This document shows positions 62,238 through 64,000 of a stretch of DNA of 64,000 nucleotides, in pieces. The stretch comes from Modestobacter italicus (GTDB lineage: Bacteria > Actinomycetota > Actinomycetes > Mycobacteriales > Geodermatophilaceae). The stretch is from positions 434,001 to 498,000 of the forward strand of contig NZ_JABGCJ010000001.1 in assembly GCF_019799965.1 (NCBI RefSeq), given 5' to 3'. The first letter of the stretch is position 1, and each line of letters opens with the position of its first letter. Position numbers and translations under genes: made by a program. The notes under the pieces are model-generated. The model worked only from the letters and a program-made list of their open reading frames with translations. It ran no database searches and was not told where the DNA came from.

Positions 62238-62761
62238 GACCGGCCCCCACCGGTCGGTGGCAGCGCGATGTCGTCGGAGGGGATGCCCTCGTAGCGCTGG
62301 GCGAGCCGCTCCTCGACGTCCACGTCGGAGTGCAGGGTGTTCCCCTTCCCGGCAGGCCGGTCCTCGGTCGGGAGGTCGTCGGGGTCCATGTCGTCGGCGT
62401 CCATGCCCTCCCGGGTGGCGACCCGGCGGTCCTCCTCGTCGACCTCGATGACCTCCTGGCGGACCAGCTGCCAGGACCGCTGCACCATCGCCAACAGGAA
62501 CGCGGTGACCCCGAAGGTGATCACGATCGCGGTCAGCACCAGGGCCTGCGGGAGCGGGTCGCTCATCTCCTCGGCCTCGGCGTACCCGAAGATCGGCGCG
62601 AGCGCGGACGGGCCGCTGGCGGACAGCAGCAGCAGGTTCGTGGCGTTGCCCAGCAGCAGGAACCCCAGGATCACCCGGGTGAGGCTGCGGTCCAGGAGCA
62701 GGTAGACCCCGGCGGCGTAGAGGCCGCCGATGACGACCGGCAGCACGATGGTGGGGGTCAT
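62234..62761 (-). CDS. mnhC: Mrp/Mnh cation:proton antiporter subunit C
   Basis: A 175-residue NuoK-like subunit from ATG 62761: three helices with LTRVILGFLLLGNATNLLLL and DPLPQALVLTAIVITFGVTAFLLAM. The hydrophilic C-terminal 65 residues (EVDEEDRRVATREGMDADDM...) are longer and more acidic than in typical 110-120-residue MnhC proteins. It overlaps mnhA/B and mnhD. Confidence 0.92.
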   Translation of the reverse strand: MTPTIVLPVVIGGLYAAGVYLLLDRSLTRVILGFLLLGNATNLLLLSASGPSALAPIFGYAEAEEMSDPLPQALVLTAIVITFGVTAFLLAMVQRSWQLVRQEVIEVDEEDRRVATREGMDADDMDPDDLPTEDRPAGKGNTLHSDVDVEERLAQRYEGIPSDDIALPPTGGGRS

Positions 62762-64000
62762 CGGACGATCACCTCGTCGGGAGCGGCGTCGGCCGGGTCG
62801 TCCTCGTCCTCCTGGCGGTCCTGCTCGGCGCCCAGGCTGCGCAGGATGTCGAGGACCAGCCCGACCACGATGAGGAAGACGCCGATGTCGAAGAAGAGCG
62901 CGGTCGGCAGGCTCGCGTGGCCGAGGACCGGCAGGTCGGCCTCCAGGTAGGCCGACTCCAGCACCTGCCCGCCGAGCAGCAGCGCGACCCCGCCGGTGCC
63001 GCCGGCCAGCAGCAGCCCCGCGCCGAGCAGCACGCCCGGGTCGATCGGAGCTGCCTCGCCGAGCTCGTAGCGGCCACCCGCCAGGTAGCGCAGCACCAGG
63101 GCCAGCGCGGCGACGAGCCCACCGGCGAACCCGCCGCCGGGGTCGTTGTGGCCGGAGAAGAGCAGGAAGAGGGCGAACACCACGATCGTGTGGAAGAGGA
63201 ACCGGGTGGTCACCTCCAGCACCACCGAACGCCGCTGCGGAGCGAGCGTGGAGGACGCTGACAGCCACCGGCGGCGCGGCGCCCGGCGCGCGTTGGTGTC
63301 GTCGTGACCGGAGGTGTGTTCCTCACCGGCCCGGTCGACCGCGCCGGTACGGCGGCGCAGGAACACCAGGCTGGCCACCCCGGTGGCCGCCACGACCAGC
63401 ACCGACAGCTCGCCCAGGGTGTCCCAGGCGCGGATGTCGACCAGGATCACGTTGACCACGTTCTCCCCGTGGCCCTCCTCCAGCGCGAGCTCGGGGATGT
63501 CGGCGGAGACCGGGGTGGCCGTGCGGGCGCTCAGCGCCGCGGCCCCGACCCCGGCCATCACCAGCCCCACGCAGACGGCGATGACCGCCCGCACCGTGCG
63601 CTCAGCGGGCCGGTGCCGGTCGCCGATGTCCTTGGGCAGCTTGCGCAGCACCAGCACGAAGACGACCAGGCTCAGCGTCTCGACCAGGAACTGGGTGAGC
63701 GCCAGGTCGGGGGCGCCGTGCAGCACGAACAGCAGTGCCAGCCCGTACCCGGTGACCCCGACGGCGAGCACCGCCGACAGCCGCTGCCGGATCCGGATCG
63801 TCAGCACAGCCGCGGCCAGCACGATCGCGCCGACCAGCGCCTGCAGCGGGGTGTCCCAGGCCCGCCACTCGTCCGGCCACGGCGTCCGGGCCAGCAGCAC
63901 CGAGCCCGGGAGCAGCAGGACGACGACCAGGATCGTGCCCAGGTAGGTCGGCAGCGACCCGCGCTGCGTCGTCCCGGTGACGCCGACGGCGACCCGGTCG
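62758..64000 (-). CDS. mnhA: Mrp/Mnh cation:proton antiporter subunit A/B fusion, 5' part outside the window
   Basis: The 3' end of a long gene; the frame is open without a stop to the window edge. Visible parts are the end of the MnhA channel domain, the MbhD-like segment (GYGLALLFVLHGAPDLALTQFLVETLSLV), the MbhE-like segment (DIRAWDTLGELSVLVVAATGVASLVF) and a fused MnhB domain (TRFLFHTIVVFALFLLFSGHNDPGGGFAGGLVAALALVLRYLAGG ... IGVFLIVVGLVLDILRSLG). It leads the antiporter operon, overlapping mnhC at its end. The full length cannot be judged here. Confidence 0.9.
   Translation of the reverse strand, partial: DRVAVGVTGTTQRGSLPTYLGTILVVVLLLPGSVLLARTPWPDEWRAWDTPLQALVGAIVLAAAVLTIRIRQRLSAVLAVGVTGYGLALLFVLHGAPDLALTQFLVETLSLVVFVLVLRKLPKDIGDRHRPAERTVRAVIAVCVGLVMAGVGAAALSARTATPVSADIPELALEEGHGENVVNVILVDIRAWDTLGELSVLVVAATGVASLVFLRRRTGAVDRAGEEHTSGHDDTNARRAPRRRWLSASSTLAPQRRSVVLEVTTRFLFHTIVVFALFLLFSGHNDPGGGFAGGLVAALALVLRYLAGGRYELGEAAPIDPGVLLGAGLLLAGGTGGVALLLGGQVLESAYLEADLPVLGHASLPTALFFDIGVFLIVVGLVLDILRSLGAEQDRQEDEDDPADAAPDEVIVR

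Overview
This window is chromosomal DNA from a very GC-rich actinobacterium. Gene content and codon style suggest the Geodermatophilaceae (Blastococcus, Geodermatophilus or Modestobacter type), but that placement is inference. Supporting observations are many GTG starts, 4-base ATGA/GTGA gene overlaps, no rRNA, and a block from acs to a metallophosphoesterase (about 22.9-42.3 kb) that follows, nearly gene for gene, the Mycobacterium tuberculosis order acs - membrane protein - ephE - marP - NUDIX - thioredoxin-like - nth - Rv3675-like - crp - RidA - Rv3679/Rv3680 ATPases - ponA2 - phosphoesterase.

Layout. 0.1-7.6 kb is mixed and partly accessory: small hypothetical proteins, a thioesterase, a flavin-binding PPOX-type protein whose last 143 bases are duplicated 1365 bases downstream around a lincosamide-nucleotidyltransferase-like gene, a PemK/MazF-like protein, an AbrB-type membrane protein, and a three-gene operon of twin membrane proteins plus a winged-helix regulator. 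7.6-18.4 kb is a cobalamin operon behind one cobalamin riboswitch: fused cobaltochelatase, cobO, cobB, the CbiMNQO cobalt transporter, a CobE-CobC fusion, cobT and a CysG/CobA methyltransferase. 18.5-20.6 kb is an ABC transporter with an XRE regulator, followed by a secreted hydrolase and an FhuF-like protein.

22.9-42.3 kb is the conserved block, with local departures: an HTH/Cys-rich protein after acs, a cupredoxin lipoprotein beside marP, a 24-base minisatellite upstream of nth, a NUDIX gene between two copies of an intergenic repeat, and a fatty acid desaturase where M. tuberculosis has whiB4. A tRNA-Pro(CGG), two CNNM/CorC proteins and an S9 peptidase follow. 46.8-50.9 kb is an iron-siderophore ABC importer behind IdeR-box-like sites. 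50.9-53.2 kb holds asd and the aspartokinase gene; 53.3-58.1 kb holds a phospholipase D-like protein, a second HTH/Cys-rich paralogue, and leuA with a Leu-rich leader peptide. A serine hydrolase and a multi-subunit Mrp/Mnh cation:proton antiporter operon (G to A/B, cut by the window end) complete the window.

The least explained signals are (i) four copies of a 22-base palindrome inside and between cobalamin genes, two of them in coding sequence; (ii) two paralogous HTH proteins with a Cys/His-rich tail, each preceded by a large perfect hairpin sharing the core GTGCTCTGC/GCAGAGCAC; (iii) two separate cases of an accessory gene bounded by a direct duplication of the 3' end or 3' flank of its neighbour; and (iv) the 7-copy 24-base tandem array.
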